A stretch of 64,000 nucleotides of DNA from Synechococcus sp. MU1643 (GCF_020514095.1 NZ_VTKY01000001.1:310001-374000); one strand, 5' to 3'. Counted from the stretch's first letter, positions 32,489 to 41,108 are shown. Program-made: numbers and translations. Notes: generated by a model not told the origin, from the sequence alone.

Positions 32489-32652
32489 TCGGATTAATCG
32501 CCTCTGGTTTGTTCCTGGTGTTTCCCTCGATTCCTGGAGCGGATCTTTCCCTGTTCAGGCAGCTGAACAGGGAGCTCGGTGCCCTTTGTCAGGAGCCTCC
32601 CGCACAGGCCATCAGGGTTTGTCGCATCCACGCCCGCCTGGTGAAAGGCTGA
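32485..32652 (+). CDS. Small exported protein (55 aa)
   Basis: MIGLIASGLFLVFPSIPGAD looks like a short signal peptide, followed by LSLFRQLNRELGALCQEPPA and RVCRIHARLVKG with two Cys. Probably periplasmic or membrane-attached. Convergent with sodC, 1 bp apart. Confidence 0.6.
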   Translation: MIGLIASGLFLVFPSIPGADLSLFRQLNRELGALCQEPPAQAIRVCRIHARLVKG

Positions 32653-32653
32653 G

Positions 32654-33193
32654 TCAGCGCCCGTTCGGCACCACACCACAGGCAACCCGTGCTCCACCTC
32701 CACCAAGGGGGGGCTCGTCCCTGTAGGTGTCGTCTCCAGCGTGAACAATGAGAGCCCTACCACTTAGATCAGCTGTGCTGAGCCGTGGCGCCACCACGCT
32801 TGTGTTGGTCTTGCCATCGTCATCCACCACCAGCCTGCTGAGATCGCCCCGGTGACCGTTTCCGAAGGGCCCTAGATGCTGGCCAGTTTCGTCAGGGTCC
32901 CAGTGCCCACCTGCAGCAAGGCCGGCAACTGGGGTGCCGTCGGCGGTTTCGCCCACTTCACAGCTTCCCGTGCTGTGGAGATGGAAGCCGTGTTCCCCAG
33001 GGCTCAGTCCCGCCAGATCGGGATAAATCACCAGACCTTGGTCGGTGTCTTGCGCTGTGATGCTGCCGATTGACTCGCCAATGCCGTTGGTATCAATGCG
33101 TTGCAGGGTTACCTCCAAGGCTTCGCACAAGCCCGGTGTGAGCGTGAGCAGGCCGATGAGCAGAACGAACTGGGCGAGCAGACGACGCATCAA
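32654..33193 (-). CDS. sodC: Cu/Zn superoxide dismutase, exported (179 aa)
   Basis: Signal peptide at residues 1-25 (LLAQFVLLIGLLTLTPGLCEA). Metal ligands are visible in GEHGFHLHSTGSC (copper site His pair), then GGHWDPDETGQH and GHRGDL, and a late VHAGDDTYRDEPPLGGGG that carries the last copper ligand. Cys55-like and C-terminal ARVACG form the structural disulphide. It converts superoxide in the periplasm. Only some marine picocyanobacteria carry this enzyme; most use Ni-SOD. Confidence 0.95.
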   Translation of the reverse strand: MMRRLLAQFVLLIGLLTLTPGLCEALEVTLQRIDTNGIGESIGSITAQDTDQGLVIYPDLAGLSPGEHGFHLHSTGSCEVGETADGTPVAGLAAGGHWDPDETGQHLGPFGNGHRGDLSRLVVDDDGKTNTSVVAPRLSTADLSGRALIVHAGDDTYRDEPPLGGGGARVACGVVPNGR

Positions 33194-33275
33194 AGAACCG
33201 CATGTTCTTGAATTGTCGCTTCCGGTTGGTCCTGTCTGCGGTGAAGATGGTGCGTCGTTCGGCTAATGCTTGGTG

Positions 33276-33512
33276 ATGCGGTGGGAATACACCCAGTTGC
33301 GCTTCGTGCCCCGGGGGAAGTCGTGGACCGGGGAAATCGAGGAACTTTGGCTGGATGATCGCCAGCTGATCTCCAGAAGCCACCCACAGCGGGACGTCAG
33401 CCTGGTGGGGTTAATGAATGAATTGGGTGAGCAGGGCTGGGAATTGGTGACCTACGCCCAACCCTTTACCGGCTACCACGGTGGTTGCTACACCTTTAAA
33501 CGCCAGAAGTGA
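33276..33512 (+). CDS. DUF4177-like small protein (78 aa)
   Basis: MRWEYTQLRFVPRGKSWTGE, then LMNELGEQGWELVTYAQPFT and a terminal GGCYTFKRQK. The 'LNELGxxGWELV' pattern is that of small DUF4177-type proteins. Unknown function. Confidence 0.75.
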   Translation: MRWEYTQLRFVPRGKSWTGEIEELWLDDRQLISRSHPQRDVSLVGLMNELGEQGWELVTYAQPFTGYHGGCYTFKRQK

Positions 33513-33521
33513 ACAAGTGTT

Positions 33522-33644
33522 TTAGAGCGGGCTGGCGTTGATGTGCTGGGCCATGCCCATAAAACCGATCACGAGAAGAGCAACAGCAATCGTCGAGGCA
33601 AGGGATGCCAAGTTCATTTGTGTTTGATGACTCAAGCTTTTCAT
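33522..33644 (-). CDS. Tiny membrane peptide (40 aa)
   Basis: MKSLSHQTQMNLASLASTIA followed by a hydrophobic helix (VALLVIGFMGMAQHI) and a short tail. The start overlaps the stop of the preceding gene as ATGA (4 nt), so the two are translationally coupled. Confidence 0.6.
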   Translation of the reverse strand: MKSLSHQTQMNLASLASTIAVALLVIGFMGMAQHINASPL

Positions 33645-33862
33645 GCATCAACCTCGTTTTTCAGATGAACGAGAATGCACTGCTCATAACAGACTCCGTC
33701 ATCTAGATTGCAGAGTGTTAGGCACTCAAAATAAGCATTTACTTGTGATTCAGTGACGCAGGCTTGGGCTGCATTTGGAGATTCTAGATTTGTATTCAGC
33801 ATGTCATTCTCAATTCGCAGAGCGACACTATCGTGATTCACTTTTTTAGGCAATGAAATCAT
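33641..33862 (-). CDS. Small Cys-rich protein (73 aa)
   Basis: MISLPKKVNHDSVALRIEND and a later FECLTLCNLDDGVCYEQC with Cys spaced as if for a metal centre or disulphides. It precedes and is coupled to a tiny membrane peptide gene. Unknown function. Confidence 0.5.
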   Translation of the reverse strand: MISLPKKVNHDSVALRIENDMLNTNLESPNAAQACVTESQVNAYFECLTLCNLDDGVCYEQCILVHLKNEVDA

Positions 33863-34003
33863 TGCGGAGGGTAAATACCTAGAAAGGATTACCTATTCGA
33901 TTGAAATTGTGGCTTTTAGGCTTCATTGCGAGCTTCTGAACGCAAGAGCAGTGCGCTCGAAACCTTGATTTGATCGTAGATCCAGGCTCCTTAAGCTGAA
34001 TCG

Positions 34004-34357
34004 ATGAGCAAGGGCAACCCCTCTGAACGGCTGGAGGACGATCTCAATCGTGCCAAGGCTCGTGGCCGTTGGCTCAGTGACGATGAGCAGGCTGAGCTTG
34101 ATCGTGAAGCTGATGCCGTGGCCATCCAGGTTGAGGCCAAGCAAAAGCGTGATCGCAAGCTGATGATCCTCGCCGGGGTCTGCCTGTTGATTCCGCCGTT
34201 GTGGCCTGTGGCCCTTGGCCTGACCCTGTTCCTTCTCTACCCAGAGACTATGGCAAGGATCGGGCTGGCTGCTGCGATCACCTTCTTGGTTGGCGGATTG
34301 CTGTTGGCTGGCGTGCTCGGTTTGGTGATGGTTTGGCTGATTCAGCTGCTGTTCTGA
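34004..34357 (+). CDS. Small membrane protein (117 aa)
   Basis: A charged N-terminal 50 residues (coiled-coil-like ERLEDDLNRAKARGRW), then three hydrophobic segments (MILAGVCLLIPPLWPVALGL, AAAITFLVGGLLLAGVLG and VMVWLIQLLF). Unknown function. Confidence 0.65.
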   Translation: MSKGNPSERLEDDLNRAKARGRWLSDDEQAELDREADAVAIQVEAKQKRDRKLMILAGVCLLIPPLWPVALGLTLFLLYPETMARIGLAAAITFLVGGLLLAGVLGLVMVWLIQLLF

Positions 34358-34372
34358 TCAGCTCTGCTCAAA

Positions 34373-34777
34373 TCAGTTTCTTGATTTCACAACCGTCATG
34401 GCGACGGGGGCCAGGGCAATCAAAGCCAGCTTGATGTGCTGAATGCCAAAGGGAATGCCGATGATCGTGACAAAACAGGCCAGGGCGCTGCTGAGGTGAC
34501 CCAGGGCCAGCCACCAGCCAGTCACAAGGAACCAGATCACATTGCCGAGTGCACCCAGGGGGGCCGTCCCCAGATCGCCTCGTCCCCTGAGCTGACGACG
34601 GCTCATGGCTTCGGAACCGAAAGGCCAGAGCGAGAAACAGCCGATCACTCAGCATGACCTCGCCCATGGCAGTCCAACGATGGTGATGGCGCAGATCAGT
34701 GCTGCCAGCCACCAGGCCAGAGCCATTGGCAGTCCGCCGAGAACAACCCAGAGGAGGTTGAGGATCATCGAGAACAT
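34373..34777 (-). pseudogene. yccF-type membrane protein gene with one internal stop
   Basis: The frame from ATG 34777 reads MFSMILNLLWVVLGGLPMAL ... LPWARSC, then TGA (34651-34649), then VIGCFSLWPFGSEAM ... IGIPFGIQHIKLALIALAPV. The homologous YccF segment has a Trp at this position (RSCW-x-I), so a single TGG to TGA change explains the break. The rest is full length. Reinitiation at the GTG at 34648 could still give the C-terminal part. It may also be a sequencing error. Confidence 0.8.
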
Positions 34778-34842
34778 GTCTCCATTGTCACGGCAGGCGC
34801 AATGCTCGTTCGTTAAATTCTGTAAAATGTGTTTGACCAGTT

Positions 34843-35703
34843 ATGTCGGGCAGTTACGGAATTGTTGGTTGTGGATATGTCGGATCTGCTGTTGCAGCTC
34901 ATCTCAGGCGTCAAGGCCACGAGGTTGTTGGCACTACCACAACCCCCGAACGGCTGTCTGAACTCTGCGATCTAGTCGACCACCCCCGCCTTTACAGCGC
35001 GGGCGACTCCATGGCCGATACCAGCTTCCTGGATCGGCTCGATGGTGTTCTGATTGCGATAGCTCCCACTACAACCACCTTTGAAGAGGATCAATACGAG
35101 AAGGTCTATGGCCAGGCGGTGCCGGCCCTCGTTGATGCGCTTCGTCAACGCCAGGGGCGTCGGCCTCTGCATGTGACCTACCTGAGCAGTGCTGGGGTGT
35201 ATGGCGATCAGTCCGGCGCGATCTGCAATGAGCTGACGCCTCCTGATTGTTCCAACAATGCCAACGCTCTTCTGGCCAGCGCCGAGACGTCTGTTCTTTC
35301 GTTAAACGACGCCTCAACTCAGGCTTGTGTATTGCGGCTGGGTGGTATTTACGGTCCTGGTAAGGACATCCCGTCGTACATCCGTAGTGCTGCTGGACAG
35401 TCGGTTCGCAAGAACGGTAATCACATCAACGCCTGGGTTCATTTGCTCGACATCGTCCGTGGCGTTGATTTTGCTTTCGGTCGGAGCCTCCAAGGCATCT
35501 ACAACCTTGTGGATGATCTCCAGTTCACCCGGCGTCAGCTCTCCAATGCCCTGTGTGATGACTTCGGTTTGCCTCCTGTGATCTGGGACAACCACGATCG
35601 CCCCGGAGCCCGCATCTTCAATGCCCGTGTCAGCAACGCTCGACTGCGTGAGTTTGGATTTCAGCCGAGTGTCAGCTCCATGCTCGAACCGGTGGCGGCC
35701 TGA
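34843..35703 (+). CDS. NAD(P)-dependent epimerase/dehydratase-like protein (286 aa)
   Basis: An extended SDR fold with nucleotide loop GIVGCGYVGSAVAAHL near residue 5 and a Ser-containing segment TYLSSAGVYGD (catalytic region). The usual YxxxK is not evident at the expected spot (APLL/ALLASAETSVL), so activity may be altered. Resembles bacterial SDRs of unknown substrate. Divergent from yccF. Confidence 0.8.
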   Translation: MSGSYGIVGCGYVGSAVAAHLRRQGHEVVGTTTTPERLSELCDLVDHPRLYSAGDSMADTSFLDRLDGVLIAIAPTTTTFEEDQYEKVYGQAVPALVDALRQRQGRRPLHVTYLSSAGVYGDQSGAICNELTPPDCSNNANALLASAETSVLSLNDASTQACVLRLGGIYGPGKDIPSYIRSAAGQSVRKNGNHINAWVHLLDIVRGVDFAFGRSLQGIYNLVDDLQFTRRQLSNALCDDFGLPPVIWDNHDRPGARIFNARVSNARLREFGFQPSVSSMLEPVAA

Positions 35704-35874
35704 GCCCCCCTGCATCCCATAGCGGACCCGCACAACATCTGCGGCTGATTTGATTTTTCGATACATATTGAGCCAATTTTTCTCATTTTTTGATATTCAT
35801 GTGAAGCAGGATTGCGGGATCCACGGTCAACTTCCTGCATTGTTTAGACACTCTGCAATCAATGCGGTGGTGCT

Positions 35875-36021
35875 GTGAAAGACGAATCATTTTGCATCGA
35901 ATTTGCTTCTTCCTTGGCACTGATGTTGTTGGAGCTCAATGCAGAACTGCTTGAGCTTGCAGACGAAGCCTCCAATGTGAATGCAGAGGTTTCTGTCGTT
36001 GAACTTGAGCGTGCTTGCTGA
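35875..36021 (+). CDS. Small acidic Leu-rich protein (48 aa), GTG start
   Basis: MKDESFCIEFASSLALMLLE, then LNAELLELADEASNVNAEVS: a long acidic helix. The TGA shares an A with the ATG of the next gene (TGATG). Unknown function. Confidence 0.45.
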   Translation: MKDESFCIEFASSLALMLLELNAELLELADEASNVNAEVSVVELERAC

Positions 36022-36143
36022 TGTTGGCTCGCATTCGTGCCGTCTTTGCTGACGCTCAAACGGAAGGTTTGGATCAGCTGTATGACGTCATCAATGCCGC
36101 TTCGATCTTGATGATCAACCGGAGCCGGAACAGTTTCTTTTAG
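36021..36143 (+). CDS. Small helical protein (40 aa), coupled to previous
   Basis: MLARIRAVFADAQTEGLDQL then YDVINAASILMINRSRNSFF. Starts within the stop region of the previous ORF, so the two probably form a coupled pair. Unknown function. Confidence 0.45.
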   Translation: MLARIRAVFADAQTEGLDQLYDVINAASILMINRSRNSFF

Positions 36144-36186
36144 TTCTCCAGGAATGTTGTGATGCCCGTCGGGAACATCAGAGGGC

Positions 36187-36423
36187 TCAGCCCTCGGAGT
36201 AGCGCAGTGCTTTGAGGCCCATCACCAGATGGGTGCGAAAACTTCCCAGAGCCATGACCTGCTTGGGTGACCGGGTGTCGCTAACAGCATCACCCTGCCC
36301 TTCAATCCAACGCAGCAACTCCTGGGTTTGGTCTGCCCACGCACTCAGTGCTGCGCGCAGCAGTTCGTCATCGCTGAGTTGACCTTCAGGAAGGGCGGAT
36401 GTGTCCATCGCCGCTTTCAGCAA
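36187..36423 (-). CDS. Hypothetical protein (78 aa or longer)
   Basis: Helical protein with DDELLRAALSAWADQTQELL and a C-terminal SFRTHLVMGLKALRYSEG. The same frame stays open upstream for another 20 codons (SIDSDPFVPDALSHQQLNAL) without an ATG/GTG/TTG, so the true start may be upstream or non-standard. Confidence 0.55.
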   Translation of the reverse strand: MLKAAMDTSALPEGQLSDDELLRAALSAWADQTQELLRWIEGQGDAVSDTRSPKQVMALGSFRTHLVMGLKALRYSEG

Positions 36424-36556
36424 GGCGTTGAGTTGCTGATGACTCAGCGCGTCAGGAACAAAGGGATCGGAATCGATGCTTAAGAGAATCTTTAGGTGTG
36501 CCTCGACGGTAGTTCAGGGGTATCGGTTAAGACCACCCGTGTTTTGGCTCATTGCT

Positions 36557-36943
36557 TCAGCGTGATGGAGCTTGATCCGGGTCAACGCTCAGGCCGCGTG
36601 TGGCGAGTGCCAGGCGCCTGGCTGCCAAGAGGGCGGGATAGGCGAGTGCCGAACGTTGGTTGTCACCGAACAGCTTGGCCAGCAGCCCTAACAGGGGATC
36701 GCTGGGTTTCATGCGCCGGCTGAGTTCTGCGATGGCTTCACTGCCATGCCACCGATGCTCTCCTTCGATCAAAATGGCCCCATTGCGCAGAGGCAGTCCG
36801 AGGACATTGAGTTCGCGACGGATGTTGTGATCGGCGCGCCCGTCAACAATGCGCAGGTTTGGAACACCCGCTTGGAGCTCACTGCGCAGGGCGAATTCTC
36901 GACAGAATGGGCATCCGCCGTCGTAGATGAGGGTTAACAGCAT
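36557..36943 (-). CDS. DCC-family thiol-disulphide protein (128 aa)
   Basis: YDGGCPFCREFALR at the N-terminus is the DxxCPxC motif of the DCC/DUF393 family. A later GLPLRNGAILIEGEHRWHGS and an LLGLLAKLFGDNQRSALAY-type C-terminus fit too. These proteins are predicted thiol oxidoreductases. The start lies back-to-back with the next gene on the plus strand. Confidence 0.9.
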   Translation of the reverse strand: MLLTLIYDGGCPFCREFALRSELQAGVPNLRIVDGRADHNIRRELNVLGLPLRNGAILIEGEHRWHGSEAIAELSRRMKPSDPLLGLLAKLFGDNQRSALAYPALLAARRLALATRGLSVDPDQAPSR

Positions 36944-37308
36944 TGCTGAATTCTGTCGCGAAGGGCTTGGGCCTGGCGTTGTTGCTCTGCTGGATGTTGG
37001 TGGCGCCCCAGCCTTTATGGGCCGATTGGATCTGCGATGGAGATCGGCTCAGTGTTGAGATCACGCGAGGAGCCGTCGATCTCACCGGTCTGCCGGAAGG
37101 CATTCCCAACACGTTGGAGGGAACCCTGCCGGGAGATGGAATTCTGCTGCGTTGGCGCGACGTGGAGTTGCAACTTCCGCGTACCAACAATGCTGGTGAG
37201 CCCAGTTACACCGATGGCCGTTGGTGGTGGCGTGTTGTTGATGCTTCAGCGCCGGAATTCTGGGAACGCCGTGGCTCGGTGGTTCGCCACCAATGCGAAC
37301 TGATCTGA
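36943..37308 (+). CDS. Exported hypothetical protein (121 aa)
   Basis: Signal peptide around residues 1-27 (KGLGLALLLCWMLVAPQPLWADW) then a beta-rich domain with WICDGDRLSVEITRG, DGRWWWRVVDASAPEFW and a terminal VRHQCEL. The TTG start overlaps the start of the divergent DCC gene, so the true start may be slightly downstream. Confidence 0.65.
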   Translation: MLNSVAKGLGLALLLCWMLVAPQPLWADWICDGDRLSVEITRGAVDLTGLPEGIPNTLEGTLPGDGILLRWRDVELQLPRTNNAGEPSYTDGRWWWRVVDASAPEFWERRGSVVRHQCELI

Positions 37309-37314
37309 GTCCCT

Positions 37315-37659
37315 TTACCGCCGTTTTCGCTTTCGGCGGCTCGCCTTGCGGGTTCCTCCGTAGCGATAACCAGCTTGTTCTCGAAAGTTCGGCAAGCAGG
37401 TTTCGCACACCAATATCCAGTTAGCGAGTCGTTCCGTGCTGACGCGGAAATGCTGGCTCCCAGGCTGTCTGCAGTGATCACAAAAAAAGCTTTTGTTTTT
37501 CCACAGTTTTTTTTCTGACCCCTGTCGCACATCGGCCTGCTGAGACTCCTGCTGAGGATTCTTTGCTTCGCTCACGGCAGAAAGCGCTTCGTTTGGACTT
37601 GATGCATTCTCAGGATCACTGATGCGTTGGTTCCTTGAAAACAACTGCCAACACAGCAT
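37315..37659 (-). CDS. Cys-motif protein, possible zinc ribbon (about 115 aa)
   Basis: FFCDHCRQPGSQHFRVSTER then ANWILVCETCLPNFREQAGY: CxxC and CxxC spaced by about 26 residues, as in a zinc ribbon. The C-terminus is very basic (TRKASRRKRKRR). The start is uncertain; the N-terminal part looks low-complexity. Confidence 0.55.
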   Translation of the reverse strand: MLCWQLFSRNQRISDPENASSPNEALSAVSEAKNPQQESQQADVRQGSEKKLWKNKSFFCDHCRQPGSQHFRVSTERLANWILVCETCLPNFREQAGYRYGGTRKASRRKRKRR

Positions 37660-37790
37660 TCTTGTCAACGAACTTGAGGATTCGCTTGGTACTGGTGAGC
37701 GTCTGAGGTTTGTTTTCCACGCCGACTGCCGAAACCGCTGTGCTCGTCAGGATCAAGTATTAAAGTCCTGTGGAAAAGCTGTGCATAACG

Positions 37791-38042
37791 CTACGAATCG
37801 CTTGGAACATGGGCGTTGATAGAGGCTTTTAGGGCGGCCATCTCGTGGGCGGTGAGGTGAGCTTCGACGGCGTCAGGCGTGTTGTTCAGATAGTGGATCC
37901 ATTCTTCGTAGCACTGCTGTTGCGTTGCCATGAGGTCCTGGTCTTCACAATCCACTGCGCTTAGCAGACGTTCTTCGATCTTGGCGAGCCGCGCTTCGAT
38001 CCGGCTCAAGCGGCTGGCGATGGCGTCGTCCTGTTGCGTCAT
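37791..38042 (-). CDS. Small coiled-coil protein (83 aa)
   Basis: RLSRIEARLAKIEERLLSAV is a regular heptad helix, followed by a helical acidic region (YLNNTPDAVEAHLTAHEMAA). Probably oligomeric. Unknown function. Confidence 0.65.
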   Translation of the reverse strand: MTQQDDAIASRLSRIEARLAKIEERLLSAVDCEDQDLMATQQQCYEEWIHYLNNTPDAVEAHLTAHEMAALKASINAHVPSDS

Positions 38043-38139
38043 CTGCGGAGGGGCGGGAGGGCCTCTGATTGTTGCGGGGAGAAGCAGGGTTGACGGTGTA
38101 GTACATGCGCACTAAAACAGATGTACTGCTCTGAAGCTC

Positions 38140-38331
38140 ATGTCTACGAGTTCTCCTTACGCCCCCTTCTGTGCTGACGAGTGGATGCGTCATTCTTTGA
38201 TTCGTCCGCGCAAAGCGTTCCCGGTGAAGGCCTCAGCAGCAGCGAAGCCTCGTGCCAGACCGCCCGCTGCAGCTCGAACTTGTGATGCCGTGCAAGGAGA
38301 GCTCTTCCTCTTTCCAGTTGTGATCTGCTGA
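38140..38331 (+). CDS. Uncertain small protein (63 aa)
   Basis: MSTSSPYAPFCADEWMRHSL then RPRKAFPVKASAAAKPRARP; Ala/Pro-rich and basic. Overlapping minus-strand frames are also open, so this is a weak call. Confidence 0.3.
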   Translation: MSTSSPYAPFCADEWMRHSLIRPRKAFPVKASAAAKPRARPPAAARTCDAVQGELFLFPVVIC

Positions 38332-38417
38332 GCCTTGGTCTCTGCGACAAACGTTTGCAGAAGTCGCTGTTTGCCCCCCGTTCTGTCAGGGTTAACGGTG
38401 GTTTTTGTTGCCAGACC

Positions 38418-38543
38418 ATGCTGTTGTTCGCCTCTCAGACAGCTCAAGGCGGTCCGACCGTGATTCTTCCTGCTCTGCTCATCACCGGTCTTCTCGTCGC
38501 AGCATCCCAGGCTTTTGTTCCTAAGGGCGGCGACAACAACTGA
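38418..38543 (+). CDS. Tiny membrane peptide (41 aa)
   Basis: MLLFASQTAQGGPTVILPAL then LITGLLVAASQAFVPKGGD: one hydrophobic helix and a basic/acidic tail. The ATG at 38418 is preferred because the upstream extension has no protein-like composition. Unknown function. Confidence 0.5.
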   Translation: MLLFASQTAQGGPTVILPALLITGLLVAASQAFVPKGGDNN

Positions 38544-38558
38544 GTTTTGCCGTTCGCT

Positions 38559-39951
38559 TTATCGAAGGGCTGAGAGAACATCAGCCCCGAAAGCATTTGC
38601 ATCAAAACCTGGCTTTTTGGGTGTCTGTCCCAGACGCACAATCACCGCGCGCTGGGATGGAGCCACAAGCAGCAATAGCCCCTGATAGCCCTCCGCTGAA
38701 AAGCTGTCTGTGGGCAGATCAGGCCTTGATTTGCGGCGGCTGATCCACCAGTGCGCTCCGTAGGCCTGCTTGGATCCCCTGTACGCCGTTCGAGCTTGCT
38801 GAACCCAGTTCGCGGGCAAAAGTTGTTTGTCGTTCCAGCTGCCCTGATCCAGGTAAAGCTGGCCAAACCGGGCCCAATCGCGTCCGCTTGCCCAAGCCAG
38901 GGATGAGTCCACCAAAGTTCCACTGTTGTCGCTTTCGAGAACAGCAGTAGTCATCCCGAGAGGCCCGAACAACGCCTGTGAGGGGAATCTCCAGTAGCGC
39001 TGATCGTCATCGATGGCGTGTCTCAGGATCCGGCTGAGGATGTTGGTGTTGGTGGTTCCGGATGAATAGTTCCACTTTTTCCCTGGTTTTTTGCTGAGCG
39101 ATTTGCTGGCGGCGAACCCTGTCATGTCGGCTTCCTGGGTCAGCATCCGCATCAGATCCGAGTTCAGTGCTCCCGTTTTTTCGAATGCCAGCCCGCTGTT
39201 CATTCGCAGCAGCTGATCCAGGCTGATTTTTTGGCGTGGATCCAGCGAATTACTCCATTCGGGCACCCTCGGCGGCTTGTCGGGATCCAGAAGCTCTTCG
39301 TCGATGGCTCGTCCGATCAGGGCATGGGTGATGCTTTTGTTCATCGACCAGCCAATCAGTGGCATGTGGGGCTGAATGCCCTTGGCGTAGTGCTCGGCAA
39401 CCACCCAGCCGTTCTCACAACAACCACAGCCCGGGTTCGTTTTAGTAGGAGAGGATCGTTCTCCTGCAAGGCGCGATCGAGAGCCGTGTTCAGCGCTTGG
39501 CGATCGATTTCAGGTGGCTCTGGCTGAGCTGTGGCGATCAGGGGCCAAGGGGCTCCAGTGGGCTTGGAATTGCCAGACCAGGCTTGTTTTGGCTGAGGGT
39601 TCGGGGCATTGGTTGGCCGTTGATGCTCCATGTGCAGCCCCGTTCACCGTTCTGAACTGCTTCAGCACGAATCAGCCCGAACAGGGAGCTCGCTTTAACG
39701 CGACCAGCGCTTGGCTCGATTTGGGTGTGGATCATCCCCTGGCCGTCGGCCAGGTCTTCTTTCAGCATTTGGTCTGGATCCATCCCAGCCATAGGCAAGC
39801 CGCTGCAGAGCTGTTTGGCGATAAAACTCGTCCCCGCCTTGGCGAAGTTGACCAGGTTTCGCAGCGGAGGTTCCAGGCCTGCTGTGACGCTGAAGGCCAC
39901 TGCCGCAGTTGAGATCACCACAATGCGCCACTGCTGCTTTGTCACCCTCAA
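38559..39951 (-). pseudogene. Class C beta-lactamase-like serine hydrolase with two frameshifts
   Basis: Three consecutive frames cover one protein. The first (39951..about 39600) has an N-terminal signal-like segment and ends in TWSINGQPMPRTLSQN. It continues in a second frame (QAWSGNSKPTGAPWPL), ending near TRAVVVV, then a third (WVVAEHYAKGI ... IGWSMNKSI ... KKWNYSSGTTNTN). SMNK and YSS are the SxxK and YxN-like catalytic motifs. Single-base deletions near 39595 and 39423 explain the shifts. The third part alone could be translated, but it would lack the N-terminus. Confidence 0.78.
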
Positions 39952-39958
39952 CGGCCAT

Positions 39959-39985
39959 AAAAAAAGCGGGGAATGTCCCCGCTTT
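39959..39985 (-). terminator. Intrinsic terminator
   Basis: On the minus strand GCGGGGA pairs with TCCCCGC, followed by seven T. It lies just after the stop of the DUF4278-type gene at 40008. Confidence 0.75.
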
Positions 39986-40007
39986 AATCATGAATGGAAA
40001 TTTGGCC

Positions 40008-40250
40008 TTAGTACACGTCGTAACTCACGCCGCGGTAACGAAGTTCCCGCCCGCCGCTTGGGTGTTGTTGTGGGTCGATCGCTTCGTAGACAACGCCGCG
40101 ATAGCGCAGCACCTTGGTTTTGGATCCCACCGGGGTGTGCACCCGGTCGGTGTGGCCTTGGTGGCGGTAGGCCCGTGCCATCTGTGTTCTGGCCGTTTCG
40201 ATGGCCTGATTGCGCACAGTCCGTGCCTTGATCAGTTGAAGGGTGTTCAT
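40008..40250 (-). CDS. DUF4278-type protein (80 aa)
   Basis: ATG at 40250 (MNTLQLIKARTVRNQAIETA). Two copies of the LRYRGVxYD motif (LRYRGVVYEA and LRYRGVSYDVY), which define this small family as I remember it. Unknown role. Confidence 0.75.
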   Translation of the reverse strand: MNTLQLIKARTVRNQAIETARTQMARAYRHQGHTDRVHTPVGSKTKVLRYRGVVYEAIDPQQHPSGGRELRYRGVSYDVY

Positions 40251-40418
40251 CTTTCTCTTGCGCGGTGCCCACGCCCCCGTTGCTTGGCGTGGATCTGACT
40301 GCTGCCTGTTGAAGAGGCTCAACGTGACCACACCATAGCCTTAATTTGTATCAACGGCTACTGTTTTTCCTGCTTCGTTTGGGGGCGTTGGCAGTATTGG
40401 TCTGGATGAAGGCGGCGG

Positions 40419-41018
40419 TTGTCTGAGGCAGTCCCTCTGGTGTGCATCTGCGGGCCGTCTGCGGCTGGTAAGACAACCTTTGCGGCCCATCTCGCCGAGC
40501 AGCTGCGTGGCAGGGGACGGCGTCCACTTCTGATCGCCTGCGACGACTACTACCGCAGTGGTTGGCTCCCCAGCTCTCGCTATGGATTCGACACGGTGGA
40601 TGCCATTGACGTGGATCAGCTGCGGATGCAGCTCAGCGCTGTTCGCTATCGGCGGCTGGGCTCTTTGCGCAGCTACGACATGCGCAGCCGCAAGGTTGGC
40701 TCAAGGCCATTGAATCAGCCCTATGACCTGGTTCTGGTTGAAGGCTCCTATGGGCCGCAACATTTGCTGGAGGCGGTACCGATCTCGCTTGTGGTGTACA
40801 TCGAAACCCCTCTTCTCCAGAGGCTGGTCAGTCGTCTCTGGCGTGATGTACGCGAGAGGCAGCGGTCGGTTCTGTATGTGATTCGCCAGATGCTGGGTGA
40901 AATGCTGCCAGGTGAACAACGCTTCATTCACCCTTTGAAGCAGCGCGCTGATGTAATCGTTCGCGGTTACAACTGGAATCTGGAGCTTGTTCTCAACAAA
41001 ATTGAATGTCGCGGTTAA
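40419..41018 (+). CDS. Uridine kinase-like P-loop protein (199 aa)
   Basis: Walker A is CGPSAAGKTTFAAHLA (residues 11-26). The following LIACDDYYRSGW and the VLVEGSYGPQ Walker-B-like segment match the phosphoribulokinase/uridine kinase family. Substrate not determinable from sequence alone. Likely soluble. Confidence 0.88.
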   Translation: MSEAVPLVCICGPSAAGKTTFAAHLAEQLRGRGRRPLLIACDDYYRSGWLPSSRYGFDTVDAIDVDQLRMQLSAVRYRRLGSLRSYDMRSRKVGSRPLNQPYDLVLVEGSYGPQHLLEAVPISLVVYIETPLLQRLVSRLWRDVRERQRSVLYVIRQMLGEMLPGEQRFIHPLKQRADVIVRGYNWNLELVLNKIECRG

Positions 41019-41059
41019 TCGAGGCAGTCGTAAGCGTCCCCTCCGCTGAGGCAAGGCAG

Positions 41060-41087
41060 ACCTCTGGTGAATGTCATTCCCAGAGGT
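41060..41087. terminator. Possible hairpin terminator between convergent genes
   Basis: ACCTCTGG and CCAGAGGT can pair around a 12-nt loop, in the gap between the kinase and the next minus-strand gene. There is no T-run, so Rho-independent termination is doubtful. Confidence 0.3.
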
Positions 41088-41108
41088 GTTGACAACCAGG
41101 TGCAACTG

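Noticed and set aside
37622-37819. Plus-strand ORF of 65 codons
   Set aside because: Overlaps two better minus-strand genes; no ribosome site. Possible but unsupported.
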